Positions 17,396 through 28,060 of a stretch of DNA of 54,905 bases are shown piece after piece. The notes beneath the pieces are model-generated. The model did no database searches, had not been told where the DNA came from, and saw only the letters and a list, made by a program, of their open reading frames with translations. Each line of letters begins with the position of its first letter. The first letter of the stretch is position 1. Both the position numbers and the translations under genes were made by a program. The stretch comes from Alkalibacterium olivapovliticus (lineage in GTDB: Bacteria > Bacillota > Bacilli > Lactobacillales > Carnobacteriaceae_A): the NCBI RefSeq assembly GCF_003003275.1, contig NZ_PVTO01000017.1, positions 1-54,905 of the forward strand, read 5' to 3'.

Positions 17396-17908
17396 TTACT
17401 TTAAATGCACAGTTAATGCAATCGATTCATTCGCTTTTGCCTCTTTAATCGGATGAACTTCAAGTGATAGAACACTGTCATGTTCCAGAATAATTACTGG
17501 GATGACCGGCTGAAATCCTCTGTCTATAAGCAGCTGTCTGTCGAATGACGCCAGCTTCTGCCCTTTTTCAACAAGCATTTTTCGTTCAACGAATGACTCG
17601 AATCCTTCTCCGTTCAGCAATAGCGTATCAATACCAATATGGATCAGTATCTTGATGCCTTCATGGGTCTCGATATAATAAGCATGTTTCGTGTCTGCCA
17701 CTTCAATCAGCCGACCACTGACTGGCGCAAAGACCTCCTGAGAGCTCGGCATGACCGCAAACCCGTCTCCAATCATTTTCTGAGAAAACAATTCATCCGG
17801 GACATCTTCGATTTTCATTACTTCTCCGTCTGTTACCGCACATAAATTCAGCACGCCGGGAATCTTCCCTTCCTCGTGCTCTCCAAACTCATTCGATTGA
17901 TTGCTCAT
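17396..17908 (-). CDS. crr: Stand-alone PTS EIIA, glucose (Crr) type
   Basis: A 170-residue free EIIA domain. Both active-site histidines are present at the positions known from E. coli EIIA-Glc: His75 (TKHAY) and phospho-acceptor His90 (ILIHIGIDT). The VFAPVSGRL and DGFAVMP segments are also typical. It would carry phosphate from HPr to EIIBC proteins that have no IIA domain. The trehalose EIIBC at 46.6 kb in this window is such a partner (inference). AAAAGGAG precedes the ATG. It lies upstream of walR on the same strand, but walR has its own promoter. Confidence 0.93.
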   Translation of the reverse strand: MSNQSNEFGEHEEGKIPGVLNLCAVTDGEVMKIEDVPDELFSQKMIGDGFAVMPSSQEVFAPVSGRLIEVADTKHAYYIETHEGIKILIHIGIDTLLLNGEGFESFVERKMLVEKGQKLASFDRQLLIDRGFQPVIPVIILEHDSVLSLEVHPIKEAKANESIALTVHLK

Positions 17909-18080
17909 CTCTTTCTCCTTTTAAGTGCAAATTGCTTTGTAGATGCTACTATTCTAACAATTAAAGCCGTTTCAAGCAATCTCTTTCGAAAATAGCGTTT
18001 TGGTTGGTGATGGCCCATCTTCGTGGTATTCTAATCTTATACAACTAATTGATACGCATCATGTAAAAAGGAGGGACAAA

Positions 18081-18581
18081 ATGGAATTAGGATATATCCT
18101 TTCTCTTATCATTTTAGGCGTTTCTCTCGTCATTTTAATTGTTATGGGCTTCTTTGCTATGAAGAAAATGAGACCGACGCTCAAGAATATTGAAGAAACA
18201 CAGAAAGTCGTCGAAGGTCATATGGAACACTTTACGCATGAAGCTGAACTCATACAAGATAAAGTCGATCACATTATGACACGAGTGGACTACACCAAAA
18301 ATGTGTCAGAGATGAAAATTCAACGCTTCGATGAGTTTTCCAAATACGCATCAAGTTTGTCTGAATCACTCATGTACTTAAAAGAACATGGCGGTGATTA
18401 TTCAAAAGGCGTTGCAGAAAACACCATCAACGAATTGAAAACCGATGGGCCAGTTCTGGCTAAAACGTTCAAGCTGGCGTTTAAAAAGACAGTGGATAAG
18501 CAGAAAATGCGCCGTCACACAGACCCATCTGCACAAGTACCGGCAGTTATTCATCATGAACTAGCAAATATTGAAAGGTAG
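18081..18581 (+). CDS. DUF948-domain membrane-anchored protein (YtxG-like)
   Basis: A 166-residue protein. One N-terminal transmembrane helix (LGYILSLIILGVSLVILIVMGFFAM) is followed by a long heptad-patterned helical segment (KNIEETQKVVEGHMEHF and on) as in the DUF948 family, whose Bacillus member YtxG is a general stress protein. Molecular function is unknown. The frame is open from a TTG at 18000, but AAAGGAGG sits at the right distance before the ATG at 18081. The YtxH-like gene starts 9 bases after its stop, so the two form an operon. Confidence 0.85.
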   Translation: MELGYILSLIILGVSLVILIVMGFFAMKKMRPTLKNIEETQKVVEGHMEHFTHEAELIQDKVDHIMTRVDYTKNVSEMKIQRFDEFSKYASSLSESLMYLKEHGGDYSKGVAENTINELKTDGPVLAKTFKLAFKKTVDKQKMRRHTDPSAQVPAVIHHELANIER

Positions 18582-18590
18582 GAGAAAAGT

Positions 18591-19130
18591 ATGCCAAAAG
18601 TAAGCTTAACAAAAGCCATTTTATTCAGTGCTGCATCAGCCTTTACTGCTCTACTATTAGCACCAAAAGACGGAAAAGCTTTCCGTCAGGATCTGAAAGA
18701 AGAAGCCTCTAAACTGAAAGACACGGGAGAAGAAAAAGCCCATGAATTAGTAGATGACTTCAAAGCTTCATATATGGAAGCCGAACAGGAGCTGGAATCT
18801 GAACAGGCTAAACTTGATGCAAAACAGGCGAAGCTGAATCAGACCATCGAAGAAATCGAAAGAGATCTGGCACTCAGCGAAGCAGAAACACAGGATGAGG
18901 CACCAGTAGTGGACCCTGCAACAGCCAGTCATGCCGTATACGCTGATGACAGTGTCGGTGACGTGAGAGGTACACCACTTGAACCAGAACATGATCAGGC
19001 TATTCCTAAAGATAAAGTGGATGAAGCACTTCATGATAATTATTTATCTGATAATGACGATTTCAAATTAGATAAAAATGATCTTGACGATGAAGAAGAT
19101 GCTTCACATAACGTTAATCCAAACAACTAA
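18591..19130 (+). CDS. YtxH-like general stress protein
   Basis: A 179-residue protein with a short N-terminal hydrophobic segment (AILFSAASAFTALLLAP) and then a charged helical region of the apolipoprotein-like YtxH type (DGKAFRQDLKEEASKLKDTGEEKA..). A long acidic tail rich in Asp (LDKNDLDDEEDASHNVNPNN) is longer than in the Bacillus protein. Family members are envelope-associated stress proteins of unknown mechanism. Paired with the DUF948 gene, the same pairing as ytxG-ytxH. Ends in a terminator shared with the convergent amylase gene. Confidence 0.85.
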   Translation: MPKVSLTKAILFSAASAFTALLLAPKDGKAFRQDLKEEASKLKDTGEEKAHELVDDFKASYMEAEQELESEQAKLDAKQAKLNQTIEEIERDLALSEAETQDEAPVVDPATASHAVYADDSVGDVRGTPLEPEHDQAIPKDKVDEALHDNYLSDNDDFKLDKNDLDDEEDASHNVNPNN

Positions 19131-19131
19131 A

Positions 19132-19184
19132 ACTAATCAGAAAAATGAAGCCCTCAACTGAGGTGCTTCATTTTTTTGATTAGT
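19132..19184. terminator. Bidirectional terminator between the ytxH-like gene and amylase
   Basis: ACTAATCAG plus AAAAATGAAGC pairs with GCTTCATTTTT plus TGATTAGT around a CCTCAACTGAGG inner hairpin. The right arm contains the amylase stop codon (19180-19182). Confidence 0.9.
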
Positions 19185-20634
19185 CTGCTTTTCTGACCCA
19201 TACGGAAATGGACTCCGCATTGACTGGGAACGTTGCTTTTCCTTCATCATCGATTTCAATTTCTTCTTCTCTGTTTTTCATCAAGTCGACATATACTTCA
19301 TTTGCATGCAGTTCACCGACAGACATTTCTTTATAGCCTTCATCCCCGTTAGACATGATGACTGCACAGCCCTCTGGATGCTCATCATTACCTGTACGCG
19401 TGAATCCGATACAGTTGCCGTGATCAAGATAGTTGTATTGTTCACCGTAAGCATACTCTTTTCGCGCTTTCAGTAATACCTCTATTTCTCCGCGACACCC
19501 GTCATACTCCACATCTCCTTTGTACCCATAGTAATCACTATAGAATACACAGGGATAACCGTAATAACTGAGCAAAATAAAGCCGTATGCCAGCGGTTTG
19601 AACCAGGGTTCTACATAAGACTCAAGAGACTGGCCCGGCTGGGAATCATGATTTTCAACAAAGGTGACAGCCTGTTCGGCATTTGTTTTATACAGCGTCC
19701 CATCCAATAATCGCCTTAAATCGAAATCATTATGCTGCTTGGATGCTTCGTGAAGGGCATAATGGAACCGGACATCCATCATCGAGATGGAATAATCATG
19801 TTCTTCAAGATACTCGTCTAAGTATTTATAGCGCTGGTGCCAGTATTCTGCTACAAAGAAGAAATCTTCTCCATGAACCTCTCTTACATCATCGATCAGG
19901 TCTCTCATAAAATGACTGTCGATGTGTTTTACGGCATCCAGTCTGATTCCGTCAATACCCGTTTCTTCAATAAACCAGTGGATCCATTTTTTTGTTTCTT
20001 CAATCACTTCCGGGTGGCTGTAATCAATATCCGCAAACATCAGGTAATCGAAGTTTCCAAATTCAGTAGAGACATGCTCGTCAGGGGCCCAGCCTTTATC
20101 GTCGCCTTCTATCCTGTAAATGCCTTGTTCTCCAGAAATGTCATCCTCTGAAACACCTGAGAAATGGTACCAGTGCCAGGCAAATTCAGAGTACTTGCCT
20201 TCCCTTCCAGGAAAATTAAAATGAGTCCAGGACTCTATTTCACGCGTATCACCGATCGCATCATGGCGATTCTCCGGGTCAACGGGTGTGGCCTCGAATT
20301 GTTCAGTCTCATCTGCACCCGCTTTATGATTCAGTACGACATCTGCATACACATGGATGTCCTGCTCGTGTAATGCCTTTATAGCTTCAAGCAACTCTTC
20401 TTTTGTTCCGTATTTTGTGCGTACCGTTCCCTTTTGATCAAACTCTCCCAAGTCGTACAGGTCATAAATCCCATATCCGACATCATCTTGACCAACTGAT
20501 TTAAAGCAGGGTGGAATCCATACAGCGGTTATACCAATTTCTTTAAGATGTTCAGCATCTTCTTTCAGTCGTTTCCAATGTTTCCCATCATTGGGCAAAT
20601 CCCATTCGAAGTATTGCATCATCGTTCCATTCAT
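19180..20634 (-). CDS. Cytoplasmic alpha-amylase, GH13
   Basis: A 484-residue glycoside hydrolase family 13 enzyme without signal peptide, so intracellular, about the length of the streptococcal and E. coli AmyA/MalS-type cytoplasmic amylases. Catalytic residues: nucleophile Asp233 (GIRLDAVKH), acid/base Glu263 (FFVAEYW) and Asp330 (FVENHDSQP). The opening MNGTMMQYFEWDLPNDG is characteristic. Likely acts on imported maltodextrins or stored glucan. The frame is open to 20718, but AAAGGGGAG precedes the ATG at 20634 and the homologous start is here. No maltodextrin transport genes are adjacent. Confidence 0.93.
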   Translation of the reverse strand: MNGTMMQYFEWDLPNDGKHWKRLKEDAEHLKEIGITAVWIPPCFKSVGQDDVGYGIYDLYDLGEFDQKGTVRTKYGTKEELLEAIKALHEQDIHVYADVVLNHKAGADETEQFEATPVDPENRHDAIGDTREIESWTHFNFPGREGKYSEFAWHWYHFSGVSEDDISGEQGIYRIEGDDKGWAPDEHVSTEFGNFDYLMFADIDYSHPEVIEETKKWIHWFIEETGIDGIRLDAVKHIDSHFMRDLIDDVREVHGEDFFFVAEYWHQRYKYLDEYLEEHDYSISMMDVRFHYALHEASKQHNDFDLRRLLDGTLYKTNAEQAVTFVENHDSQPGQSLESYVEPWFKPLAYGFILLSYYGYPCVFYSDYYGYKGDVEYDGCRGEIEVLLKARKEYAYGEQYNYLDHGNCIGFTRTGNDEHPEGCAVIMSNGDEGYKEMSVGELHANEVYVDLMKNREEEIEIDDEGKATFPVNAESISVWVRKAD

Positions 20635-20865
20635 CTTGTTTTCTCCCCTTTGGTCTTTTCCGCTACAGTAATACACACTGTATCCTTTCATTTTACATTT
20701 AGAGGAGGATAAGTACAAATATAAACACCCTTTGACAGCTTTTCTGATAATGAAAAAGAAGTTTTCTTAAATCCTTGTTTTTGTCCTATCTGCAATGTAA
20801 AATCAAGCTATTCATGTTATTTGCTTCATAATGATAGTTCACGGGCAGGAAGGGTTGTTATATTA

Positions 20866-22254
20866 ATGAAAAGATTTTTAAATCAGTTTTCTGACTGGCC
20901 GATTCCTATAAAAATCGTTGTCAGTTTTGCTTTTGTCATGTTTGCCGGATCGCTGATATTGGCTCTGCCTATTAGTCAATTAGAGAGCTCTCAAGCAACT
21001 TATTTTGATCATTTATTTGGCGCAATCTCAATGGTCGCCGTGACGGGTCTGTTTACTGTTCCTGTTGCCCATACTTATAATCTGTTTGGGCAGATTGTGG
21101 TCCTGGCCTTAATCAAGTTAGGTGGACTCGGAATTATTACGATAGTATCTGCCATTATTTTACAAACTGGGCGAAAAGTTAGTATGAAAGAGGAAGTGAC
21201 CTTACAGCAGGCATTGAACCGCAGCGATATGATGGGCTTTAAAAATTTCCTTATTGCTGTTGTAAAGTATACGACTTTAATTGAGGCAATTGGCGCATTT
21301 TTCCTTGCTTTTCATATGGTTCCCCTCTTAGGATGGGGAAAAGGACTGTTTACGTCGATTTTCTTAGCCATATCTGCTTTTAACAATGCTGGGTTCGATA
21401 ATTTAGGCACCACCAGCTTACAACAGTTTGTCAATGCACCCATAGTCAATCTGGTCGTTCCTTTACTCATCATTCTAGGCGGAATCGGTTTTTCAGTTTG
21501 GTTTGATGTTTCCAAGCACTTTAAACAATTTATTAGTGTCCGTAGCTGGATCGATTTCAAGGGAACTTACAGACGACTGAAACTGCACACCCGTTTAGTT
21601 ATAAAATGGTCCTTATGGCTGATCGTAGCTGCAATGGTTCTGATTATGTTATCTGAATGGAATCATTTAGGGTCTTTAGGTGACTTATCTCTCTCAGGAA
21701 AGATACAGGCAACCTTCTTTCAGGCTGTAACGCTTCGTACAGCTGGATTTGCAACCGTTAATCTGACTCAACTTCACATGTTTACAATTGTGGTCTTCAC
21801 CGTTTTCATGTTCATCGGAGGGTCTCCTGGAGGAACAGCAGGTGGAGCAAAGACCTCAACTGTAGCACTGGTTGTTAAGCTCATTGGATCTGAAATGAGA
21901 GGGTTAACTAACGTCAATTATAAAAAACGCACACTTGAAATGGATATTGTCAAGCGGGCCCTGGTCATTGTTGTTATGTTCGTTTTACTCAACTTTATTG
22001 GTCTGTCCCTTATGACCATTTTTGATGAACACATTCCATTGCAGTATCTTTTCTTTGAATCGGTATCCGCTTTTGGTACAGTCGGATTATCTGCTGATCT
22101 GACACCAGAGTTATCAAGGTACAGTCAGACAGTCATTATGTTCTCAATGTTTATCGGACGTTTAGGTCCAATCACTATCTTTACAGCATTAAGCACGAGA
22201 GACAAGAGAAAACGAGAAATCACGTACGCTACAGGAAATATATTAATTGGATAG
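20866..22254 (+). CDS. ktrB: KtrB-like potassium uptake channel subunit (TrkH family)
   Basis: A 462-residue membrane protein with the four M1-P-M2 repeats of the Trk/Ktr/HKT family. The selectivity-filter loops are visible: AVTGLF, NNAGFDN, LRTAGFATVN with GGSPGGTAGGAKTS, and SAFGTVGLS. It carries K+ (with Na+ in KtrB) across the membrane under control of the KtrA ring. The frame is open from 20821, but the homologous start is MKRFLNQFSDW at 20866; GGAAGG lies rather far upstream. ktrA follows after 12 bases. Important for osmotic and pH homeostasis, fitting a halo/alkali-tolerant lifestyle (inference). Confidence 0.94.
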   Translation: MKRFLNQFSDWPIPIKIVVSFAFVMFAGSLILALPISQLESSQATYFDHLFGAISMVAVTGLFTVPVAHTYNLFGQIVVLALIKLGGLGIITIVSAIILQTGRKVSMKEEVTLQQALNRSDMMGFKNFLIAVVKYTTLIEAIGAFFLAFHMVPLLGWGKGLFTSIFLAISAFNNAGFDNLGTTSLQQFVNAPIVNLVVPLLIILGGIGFSVWFDVSKHFKQFISVRSWIDFKGTYRRLKLHTRLVIKWSLWLIVAAMVLIMLSEWNHLGSLGDLSLSGKIQATFFQAVTLRTAGFATVNLTQLHMFTIVVFTVFMFIGGSPGGTAGGAKTSTVALVVKLIGSEMRGLTNVNYKKRTLEMDIVKRALVIVVMFVLLNFIGLSLMTIFDEHIPLQYLFFESVSAFGTVGLSADLTPELSRYSQTVIMFSMFIGRLGPITIFTALSTRDKRKREITYATGNILIG

Positions 22255-22266
22255 GAGTCACTACTA

Positions 22267-22935
22267 ATGGTAAAAACAGTTGGAGTATTAGGACTAGGCG
22301 TGTTTGGATCCACAATTGCTAAAGAACTGGGTGATCAGCACTATGACGTGATCGCTGTAGATAAAGATTTAATTGATGTAAATCGTGTGGAAGAACATGT
22401 CGTACAAGCGGTACAGGGAAACTTTACTGATATTGAACTACTCAAAAGTATCGGTTTCGCTAACTGTGATGTGGCAGTCATTGGTACAGGGTCTAACCTG
22501 GAAGCAAGTGTTATGGCTATTATGAACTGTAAAAAGTTGGGTATCGAAAGAATCATTGCTAAGGCTAAAAACAGAATGCATATGGAAATCATGCTGGAAA
22601 TCGGCGCAGATGAAATCATCCGTCCTGAAAAAGAGATGGGCGATAAAGTCGCTCGCAATATCATGCGTAATAATATTTTAGATGTGATTACACTGGACAA
22701 AGATAATTCGATAATCGAATTTACTGCACCTAAACGCTGGATTGGCAGAAGTCTGAAAGACCTTGATCTCCGAAAAAAATACAAAATCAATGTCATCGGT
22801 ATGAAGTCACATCCTGACGGGGAACTGTCTATTAATGTACCACCTGAAGAAAAAATATTGCCGGGCAGTTTCATTGTTGCCATCGGTAAACCAGATACAT
22901 TTGAACATCTGGATTATACGGATCAGCTTAGATAA
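22267..22935 (+). CDS. ktrA: KtrA, RCK-domain regulatory subunit of Ktr potassium uptake
   Basis: A 222-residue cytoplasmic protein. The RCK_N Rossmann fold opens VLGLGVFGSTIAKEL with acidic D at the end of strand 2 (AVDKD), binding ATP/ADP or NAD in homologues. RCK_C covers about 140-220 and in relatives binds c-di-AMP, which shuts the channel. GdpP, which removes c-di-AMP, is encoded 6 kb away. Cotranscribed with ktrB. AGGAG precedes the ATG. Confidence 0.95.
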   Translation: MVKTVGVLGLGVFGSTIAKELGDQHYDVIAVDKDLIDVNRVEEHVVQAVQGNFTDIELLKSIGFANCDVAVIGTGSNLEASVMAIMNCKKLGIERIIAKAKNRMHMEIMLEIGADEIIRPEKEMGDKVARNIMRNNILDVITLDKDNSIIEFTAPKRWIGRSLKDLDLRKKYKINVIGMKSHPDGELSINVPPEEKILPGSFIVAIGKPDTFEHLDYTDQLR

Positions 22936-22942
22936 CTACAGC

Positions 22943-22986
22943 AAAACACCTCTTCTACTTAATCATAGGTAGAAGAGGTGTTTTTT
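22943..22986. terminator. Bidirectional terminator between ktrA and purA
   Basis: AAAACACCTCTTCTAC (22943-22958) and its complement (22969-22984) form a 16-bp stem with 10-nt loop, flanked by A-run and T-run. Serves the convergent ktrA and purA. Confidence 0.92.
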
Positions 22987-22994
22987 CGTTCGAT

Positions 22995-24410
<1,416 letters not shown>

Positions 24411-24489
24411 TAACATTAATTGATTTAGTTATAACAACGTTCACTATTTTACCACAGATAACGCAAAAGTGAAGGATGAATTTCGATTT

Positions 24490-25563
24490 TTATAGAGTAA
24501 TGTCGAAATCCAGATCCTCATCATCTGCTCCAGCAAATTCTGTGTATTCATCTACCGGTTTTTTAATAAGGATCTGTGTGGTAACTGAAATGACTGTCCC
24601 AATCAGGATAGCCGAAATAAAAATCCCCAAGTTACTGGCCATTGGCATTCCAAACACTCCGGATACACCAGCAGTAGACACGCCGAATCCCATCATGATT
24701 GCTCCTCCAATCGAAGCACCTAACATGTTGGCTCCAACTATACGCAGAGGATCTCTAAATGCATAAGGCAGAGTTGATTCGGTAATCCCCACTAAACCGG
24801 ATAATATGGACGCTGGTGCCATTTTGATCTCATCCTCGGTATATTTATTGCGGGCAATCAAAGAGGCGATACCGACCGATAATGCCGGTACCATGATGCC
24901 TGGAAAAACAGCTGCATTTACAACGAATCCCAGTCCACTCGGATCGTTCCACACAGCAAAAACAAACGTAATCGCGATCTTGCCGATAGGGCCTCCCATA
25001 TCGAACGCACACATGGCGCTCAGTATGGCACCCAGTAAAAAGGCATACTGAGGGGCTTGAGATAACGTAATCAGGTTGTCGATAATGAAGTCATTCAACG
25101 CACCGACAAAATACGCGATCGGATAAGCCATGATTACATACAGGAGCCAGCCTGTGAGGACTGGAATAAACAAGGTCTTTTTGATGGAATCTAAAAATAA
25201 AGGCACTTTTATTTTTCTTATAAAGAGCACGACGTATCCGGCTATCAAACCGGCCAATATGGCCCCTAAAAAGCCACTGGCTGACGTTCCTTCGACTGGA
25301 GGGTGTGCTGCTATATACCCCCCAATAAAACCGGGGATAATAGCTGCTTTGTCTCCAATTGCATAAGCCATGTAAGCAGCAAAGATTGCGGGTATAAGAT
25401 CCATCATCATCCAGGCAAAACCGTTTAAAGTAGCCACTGCCGGAAAATCACTTTGAACAGATTGTGAGATCATCCCCGTCAGTGCAATCGTCATACCTGA
25501 AAATACAATTAGCGGCAACATATAAGAGACACCCGTCATTAAAGCCTGCTGAAATTTTTTCAT
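24490..25563 (-). CDS. PTS fructose-type EIIC permease
   Basis: A 357-residue polytopic membrane protein of the fructose/mannitol EIIC family. It opens KKFQQALMTGVSYMLPLIVFSGMTIAL and has the conserved GFIGGYIA, AFDMGGPIGKIA and GITESTLPYAFRDPLR segments. It forms the sugar channel for a split PTS in which IIA, IIB and IIC are separate genes in that order. No kinase, hydrolase or regulator is linked, so fructose is a family-level guess and the real substrate is open. The ATG at 25569 touches the GAGGG site, whereas the ATG at 25563 is correctly spaced. Ends in an acidic tail. Confidence 0.9.
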   Translation of the reverse strand: MKKFQQALMTGVSYMLPLIVFSGMTIALTGMISQSVQSDFPAVATLNGFAWMMMDLIPAIFAAYMAYAIGDKAAIIPGFIGGYIAAHPPVEGTSASGFLGAILAGLIAGYVVLFIRKIKVPLFLDSIKKTLFIPVLTGWLLYVIMAYPIAYFVGALNDFIIDNLITLSQAPQYAFLLGAILSAMCAFDMGGPIGKIAITFVFAVWNDPSGLGFVVNAAVFPGIMVPALSVGIASLIARNKYTEDEIKMAPASILSGLVGITESTLPYAFRDPLRIVGANMLGASIGGAIMMGFGVSTAGVSGVFGMPMASNLGIFISAILIGTVISVTTQILIKKPVDEYTEFAGADDEDLDFDITL

Positions 25564-25613
25564 TATCATTCCCTCTATTCTAATTAGTGATGAGTGATAG
25601 CTTGCGAACAGAT

Positions 25614-25922
25614 TTACGCGAGCTTCTCTTCGATTTTTTTAATCACGCCATTTGCATTTTTTATGGCCGTGGCGACAGGAATGGTTACTTTCTTAATGTT
25701 TTCAAACCGTTCTGTACGAGCCAACTTGATATCAGTCGCTAAAATCAGGATATCCGCTTCTTCCAGTTCTTTTCTAGTCAGTCCATTTTCGATACCTGTT
25801 GCGCCCTGAGTCTCAACTTTTACTTCATGCCCTCTCTTTTTTGCGGCATCCTCAATAGCCCGCTTGGCCATAAACGTGTGGGCAACGCCCGTGGCACAGG
25901 CAGTGACTGCTACTATTTTCAT
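25614..25922 (-). CDS. PTS fructose-type EIIB
   Basis: A 102-residue free EIIB domain. The phospho-cysteine is Cys9 in IVAVTACATGVAHTFMA, followed by KVETQGATG, the signature of the fructose EIIB family. It takes phosphate from the adjacent EIIA and passes it to the sugar during transport. 17 bases from the IIA gene upstream and 50 from the IIC gene downstream, so cotranscribed. AGAAGGG precedes the ATG. Confidence 0.93.
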   Translation of the reverse strand: MKIVAVTACATGVAHTFMAKRAIEDAAKKRGHEVKVETQGATGIENGLTRKELEEADILILATDIKLARTERFENIKKVTIPVATAIKNANGVIKKIEEKLA

Positions 25923-25939
25923 GCTTAACCCTTCTTTCT

Positions 25940-26413
25940 CTATATTTCTGTGAGCATCAACTGCACTGTCGACTGTAAAGCCTCATCCGTCTGATCCTGC
26001 TTGATGGCAAGCTGAATCTCTTCGTCCATCAAGTTGTAAGATAGCCTTGAAAGCAACTTCAAGTGCTGTACTTCTCCATTTTCTTTAGGTACGATAAGCA
26101 AAATCACAGTATTGACCTTCTGCTCATCCATCGACTCCCATTCGACTCCCTGCTGCAGCTTCATCACTGCTACCAGTGGCTTCTTCAAGTCTGATGCCTT
26201 TCCGTGAGGAATCGCAAAGCCTTCCCCAAATCCGGTCGTGCTCACTGCTTCTCTCTCTAGTACCGATGAAAAAACACCTTGCACATCGAATCGAATTGAA
26301 CTCCCCTCGCTCACAACTGTGATCAACTCTTTCAACAGCCTTTCTTTTTCGATCTGCTGGGTGTCGACCGCAGAATTGACATAGATATATAATGATTCCT
26401 CTTCCTTAAACAC
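25940..26413 (-). CDS. PTS fructose/mannitol-type EIIA
   Basis: A free EIIA domain of about 157 residues of the fructose/mannitol class. The phospho-acceptor histidine is in GFAIPHGKASD, with the conserved VNTVILLIVP and HLKLLSRLS segments after it. First gene of the split PTS operon. The frame begins with a GTG at 26425 that overlaps GGAGG; the next GTG at 26413 lies 10 bases from that site and is preferred, though the earlier one cannot be excluded. Confidence 0.88.
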   Translation of the reverse strand: MFKEEESLYIYVNSAVDTQQIEKERLLKELITVVSEGSSIRFDVQGVFSSVLEREAVSTTGFGEGFAIPHGKASDLKKPLVAVMKLQQGVEWESMDEQKVNTVILLIVPKENGEVQHLKLLSRLSYNLMDEEIQLAIKQDQTDEALQSTVQLMLTEI

Positions 26414-26488
26414 GTTGACGCTCACCTCCAGTTTTCAATATCCTTAATTATATCAGTTGTTATTCTAAATAAACAAAATTTAGCCCTA

Positions 26489-26533
26489 AAAACCCCATTC
26501 ACTCTCACATGTTGTGAAAGTAAATGGGGTTTT
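26489..26533. terminator. Terminator after dnaB
   Basis: AAAACCCCATT (26489-26499) and AATGGGGTTTT (26523-26533), with ACT/AGT and TCAC/GTGA continuing inward. It begins 2 bases past the dnaB stop. Confidence 0.9.
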
Positions 26534-26534
26534 G

Positions 26535-27899
26535 TCAGGATATCTGATTTTCAGGATAATAAGACATGGAGGAGAATTTATTATATTCCTTTATGAATAA
26601 CAGTTTGCAGGTCCCTCTGGCACCCGATCTGTTCTTCTCTAAAATAACTTCAACCACATTCTCGTCGGCCTGCTCCTCTTCTTCATCATCTTCATTACGG
26701 TAATAATCTTCTCTATAAAGGAATGCCACAATATCGGCATCCTGCTCAATCGATCCAGACTCTCTTAAGTCACTGAGTATCGGACGCTTATCCTGTCTCT
26801 GTTCTACACTACGTGACAACTGAGATAAGGCAATAACGGGAACAGATAATTCTTTAGCCAGCTTTTTCAGCTGTCTGGAAATTTCAGATACTTCCTGTTG
26901 TCTGCTTTCTTTCCCTGTTCCTTCAATCAATTGGAGGTAATCAATTACAATCAGTCCAAGGTCTCCCTTTTCCTGCTTTAATCGTCGACACTTCGCACGA
27001 ATCTCTGCTGTGCGGATACCCGGCGTATCATCTATATAGATATTGGCTTTTGATAAACTCCCCATTGCCACAAAGAGCTTCTCGAATTCTTCTTCTGTTA
27101 ACTGACCCGTTCTCAGGTTAGACGCATTAATTGTCCCTTCCGCACATAACATACGGTTAACCAGCTGCTCGGCACCCATCTCTAAACTGAATATAGCCAC
27201 ATTCTCATCTGTCTTCGTTCCAATGTTTTGAGCAACATTCAAGGCGAATGCCGTTTTCCCGACACCCGGTCTGGCTGCCAAGATGATCAGCTCATCCTCA
27301 TGCAATCCAGCTGTCATTTGGTCAAGCATTTTATATCCAGTCGAGATACCTGTAATGTCATCGTCATTTTGGAAGAGATCATCAATATTATTAATGGTAT
27401 CTCTCAATACAGATTCAATAGATACAAATCCACTTCGACTTCTTTTTTCAGAAACTTCCAGTATACTTCGTTCAGCTTCATCGAGTAAATTAGGTACATT
27501 ATCTGCTTCCTGATACCCTTTCGAAGCAATATCAGTCGCTGTCTGTATCAATTTACGCAGGATAGACCGTTCTTCAACAATCTTCGAATAATACTCTACG
27601 TTGGCAGAAGTCGGTACAATACCAGCTATTTCTGCCAGATAAGGCGTGCCTCCAACGTCTTCCAGCAGACTTTTCGTTTCCAAGCTGTTGGCTATCGTTA
27701 CAACGTCGATTGCTTCATTTCGTTCATTCAGCTCCATCATAATCTGGAATATAAGCTGGTGGGCGCGACGATAGAAATCGTTAGCCTCAACGAATTCCAT
27801 TGCAGGGATCAGCGCTTCGGGATCTAAGAGAATCGATCCTAAAACAGACTGTTCAGCCTCTATATTCTGTGGAGGTAAGCGATCTCCTAACATTTCCAT
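26535..27899 (-). CDS. dnaB: Replicative DNA helicase DnaB
   Basis: A 454-residue hexameric helicase (DnaC in Bacillus naming). The N-terminal domain opens DRLPPQNIEAEQSVLGSILL. The RecA-like C-domain has Walker A ARPGVGKTAF, Walker B LIVIDYLQLI, and the SRQLKKLAKELSVPVIALSQLSR and arginine-finger region. It unwinds DNA ahead of the fork. AAAGGAG precedes the ATG. Last gene of the leftward origin cluster, separated from rplI by a terminator and a parS site, so it has its own promoter. Confidence 0.98.
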   Translation of the reverse strand: MEMLGDRLPPQNIEAEQSVLGSILLDPEALIPAMEFVEANDFYRRAHQLIFQIMMELNERNEAIDVVTIANSLETKSLLEDVGGTPYLAEIAGIVPTSANVEYYSKIVEERSILRKLIQTATDIASKGYQEADNVPNLLDEAERSILEVSEKRSRSGFVSIESVLRDTINNIDDLFQNDDDITGISTGYKMLDQMTAGLHEDELIILAARPGVGKTAFALNVAQNIGTKTDENVAIFSLEMGAEQLVNRMLCAEGTINASNLRTGQLTEEEFEKLFVAMGSLSKANIYIDDTPGIRTAEIRAKCRRLKQEKGDLGLIVIDYLQLIEGTGKESRQQEVSEISRQLKKLAKELSVPVIALSQLSRSVEQRQDKRPILSDLRESGSIEQDADIVAFLYREDYYRNEDDEEEEQADENVVEVILEKNRSGARGTCKLLFIKEYNKFSSMSYYPENQIS

Positions 27900-27987
27900 A
27901 CTGTGAGTATCTCCTTTACTTAACTTAACTGTTTCTCTATTTTACCTCATCTTATTCTAAAAGTATATAAGGGAACATGTGTTTAAT

Positions 27988-28003
27988 TGTTTCACGTGAA
28001 ACA
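27988..28003. promoter_or_regulatory. parS centromere site 1
   Basis: TGTTTCACGTGAAACA, a perfect match to the ParB/Spo0J site consensus. It is embedded in a 28-bp perfect palindrome (27982-28009) between dnaB and rplI. Confidence 0.92.
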
Positions 28004-28006
28004 ATT

Positions 28007-28040
28007 AAAAAGATGGCCCGGATAAAGGACCACCTCTTTA
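28007..28040 (-). terminator. Intrinsic terminator of rplI
   Basis: On the minus strand AAAGAGGTGGTCC pairs with GGGCCATCTTT (2-nt bulge, one G-U), followed by TTAATTG. It abuts parS site 1. Confidence 0.65.
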
Positions 28041-28060
28041 AAATTAGACTATTAGTTAAT